NCBI GenBank assembly: GCA_005777415.1
Contig: SXMI01000301.1
Span: forward strand, 1 to 6,173
Direction of reading: 5' to 3'
Origin: Actinomycetota bacterium
Lineage (GTDB): Bacteria; Actinomycetota; Acidimicrobiia; Acidimicrobiales; Microtrichaceae
DNA length: 6,173 nt
A program made the translations under genes and the position numbers. Every line of letters starts with the position of its first letter. Position 1 is the stretch's first letter. Under the pieces are notes generated by a model. It was not told the DNA's origin. It saw only the letters and a list, made by a program, of their open reading frames with translations, and made no database searches. Positions 5,394-6,173 of the stretch are shown here, in pieces.

Positions 5394-5405
5394 GGCGACA
5401 GTCTA
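5394..5405 (-). promoter_or_regulatory. Putative leaderless promoter of disA (-10 TAGACT)
   Basis: On the minus strand TAGACT (5405 down to 5400) is followed by GTCGCC, six bases, and GTG at 5393. This lies in the 79-base gap between radA and disA and would let disA be expressed independently of radA. No -35 hexamer is evident. Confidence 0.55.
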
Positions 5406-5428
5406 GGTGGAGGTCCCGGCCGCCCGAC

Positions 5429-5460
5429 GCGGGAACCCGTCGCCGGCGAGCGGGACCCGC
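5429..5460. terminator. Imperfect GC-rich dyad after radA, possible terminator
   Basis: GCGGG (5429-5433) pairs with CCCGC (5456-5460), and CGCC and GGCG pair at the centre (5441-5448); the region between has mismatches. It starts 12 bases past the radA stop in the direction of transcription and precedes the disA promoter. There is no T-run. It could attenuate radA readthrough, but random GC-rich pairing is a real alternative. Confidence 0.25.
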
Positions 5461-5472
5461 TGCACGATCGGG

Positions 5473-6173
5473 TCACTCGTCGGCGAAGAAGGTGAGGAGC
5501 GCCTCGTGCAGGGTCGCCGCCCGGTGCACCCGGAGTTGGGCGTCCACCGGCGGCGAGGACTCCGGGACGAGTGCGGCGCCGACGCCGATCCGGGCCGCCT
5601 CGACCAGCCGACGGTCCAGCCGGCCGACCTGGCGCAGCTCACCGCCCAGTCCGACCTCGCCGCACACGACCACGTCACCGGCGAACGGCTGGTCGAGGGC
5701 GGCCGACACGATCGCCAGACACACGGCCAGATCCGCGGCCGGCTCGACCAGTCGGGCACCACCGACGGTGGCGGCGTACACGTCGTGCTGGCCGAGTACG
5801 ACCCCGGCGCGCTGCTGCAGCACGGCGAGGAGGAGGGCCACCCGACCGCTGTCGAGCCCCTGCACCGACCGACGCGGCTGGGGGAGCGATGACGGCACGA
5901 CGAGTGCCTGCACCTCCACGAGCAGGGGTCGGCGCCCGTCGACGGCAGCGCAGACGACCGACCCGGTGACGCCGGCCTGACGGTCGGCGAGGAACATGGA
6001 GGACGGATCGGGCACCGCCACGAGGCCCCCCTCGACGGAACGGAACAGCCCGAGCTCGTCGGTGGACCCGAACCGGTGCTTGCTGGCCCGCAGCAGTCGC
6101 ACGTCGTGGTGCCGGTCACCATCGAGCGACAACACGGTGTCGACGACGTGCGCCAGGGTCTGGGGCCCCGAGA
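5473..6173 (-). CDS. radA: DNA repair protein RadA (Sms), C-terminal part; 5' end outside window
   Basis: RecA-like DnaB-type helicase that helps branch migration during recombinational repair. The visible 232 codons are the C-terminal half; the zinc finger and Walker A lie beyond 6173. The first residues, SGPQTLAHVVDTVL, and then GDRHHDVRLLRASKHRFGSTDELGLF match the end of the RecA-like core. The family signature KNRFG reads KHRFG here (codons 6081-6067). The Lon-protease-like domain follows: TGSVVCAAVDGRRPLLVEVQALV is the junction, then RVALLLAVLQQRAG and DLAVCLAIVSAALDQPFAGDVVVCGEVGLGGELR in successive segments. The Lon catalytic serine position is in EPAADLAV, without Ser, as expected for the inactive RadA domain. 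The stop is 79 bases before disA. Identity is secure; nothing can be said of the missing N-terminus. Confidence 0.95.
   Translation of the reverse strand, partial: SGPQTLAHVVDTVLSLDGDRHHDVRLLRASKHRFGSTDELGLFRSVEGGLVAVPDPSSMFLADRQAGVTGSVVCAAVDGRRPLLVEVQALVVPSSLPQPRRSVQGLDSGRVALLLAVLQQRAGVVLGQHDVYAATVGGARLVEPAADLAVCLAIVSAALDQPFAGDVVVCGEVGLGGELRQVGRLDRRLVEAARIGVGAALVPESSPPVDAQLRVHRAATLHEALLTFFADE

Noticed and set aside
3981..5495. A 504-codon plus-strand open frame antisense to disA
   Set aside because: It is the mirror of disA and the hydrolase, with no recognisable motif and no start signals.
1..6173. Mobile elements, CRISPR arrays, tRNA/rRNA, riboswitches
   Set aside because: No terminal inverted repeats, transposase-like proteins, regularly spaced repeats with spacers or RNA-gene motifs were found by reading; gaps between genes are mostly under 80 bases.

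Overview
The window reads as an ordinary chromosomal segment of a high-GC actinobacterium, and the proteins and gene order suggest the class Acidimicrobiia; that placement is inference. Evidence is the strong G/C third-position bias, a Crp/Fnr protein very like mycobacterial Crp, a RadA-DisA pair, and a methylerythritol-phosphate (MEP) isoprenoid cluster ispD-ispF-rlmB. I see no mobile element, CRISPR array, tRNA or rRNA. Nine protein-coding genes fill the window with short gaps, and no stretch over 300 bases is gene-free.

Layout. From the right edge, leftward on the minus strand: the C-terminal part of radA (cut by the window end), then disA (c-di-AMP synthase), then a dienelactone-hydrolase-family gene 7 bases after disA, probably in one transcript. 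Next are two divergent small genes of unknown function (3238-3633 plus, 2734-3165 minus). A crp-like regulator (2018-2677, plus) is followed leftward by ispD, ispF and rlmB on the minus strand. These three are coupled by two 4-base GTGA stop/start overlaps, and rlmB runs off the left edge.

How the genes work together. IspD and IspF catalyse two steps of the MEP route to isoprenoid precursors. RlmB modifies 23S rRNA. RadA acts in recombination and DisA makes c-di-AMP while scanning DNA; the pairing of these two is widely conserved. The order is close to that remembered for Mycobacterium tuberculosis (rlmB, cysS, ispF, ispD, carD, lpqE, radA, disA), but cysS is missing between ispF and rlmB, a crp-like gene sits where carD would be, and radA-disA is inverted.

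The most notable signal is regulatory. Four genes (crp, ispD, the 143-aa hypothetical gene and disA) have a TAnnnT -10 box followed after 6 or 7 bases by a GTG codon, with no convincing Shine-Dalgarno sequence, which is the pattern of leaderless transcription. The crp and ispD boxes overlap on opposite strands, so the two promoters should compete. The two convergent junctions each carry a perfect 10-bp inverted repeat that includes the stop codon of the plus-strand gene. No clearly new multi-gene system is visible; the least explained genes are the divergent hypothetical pair.
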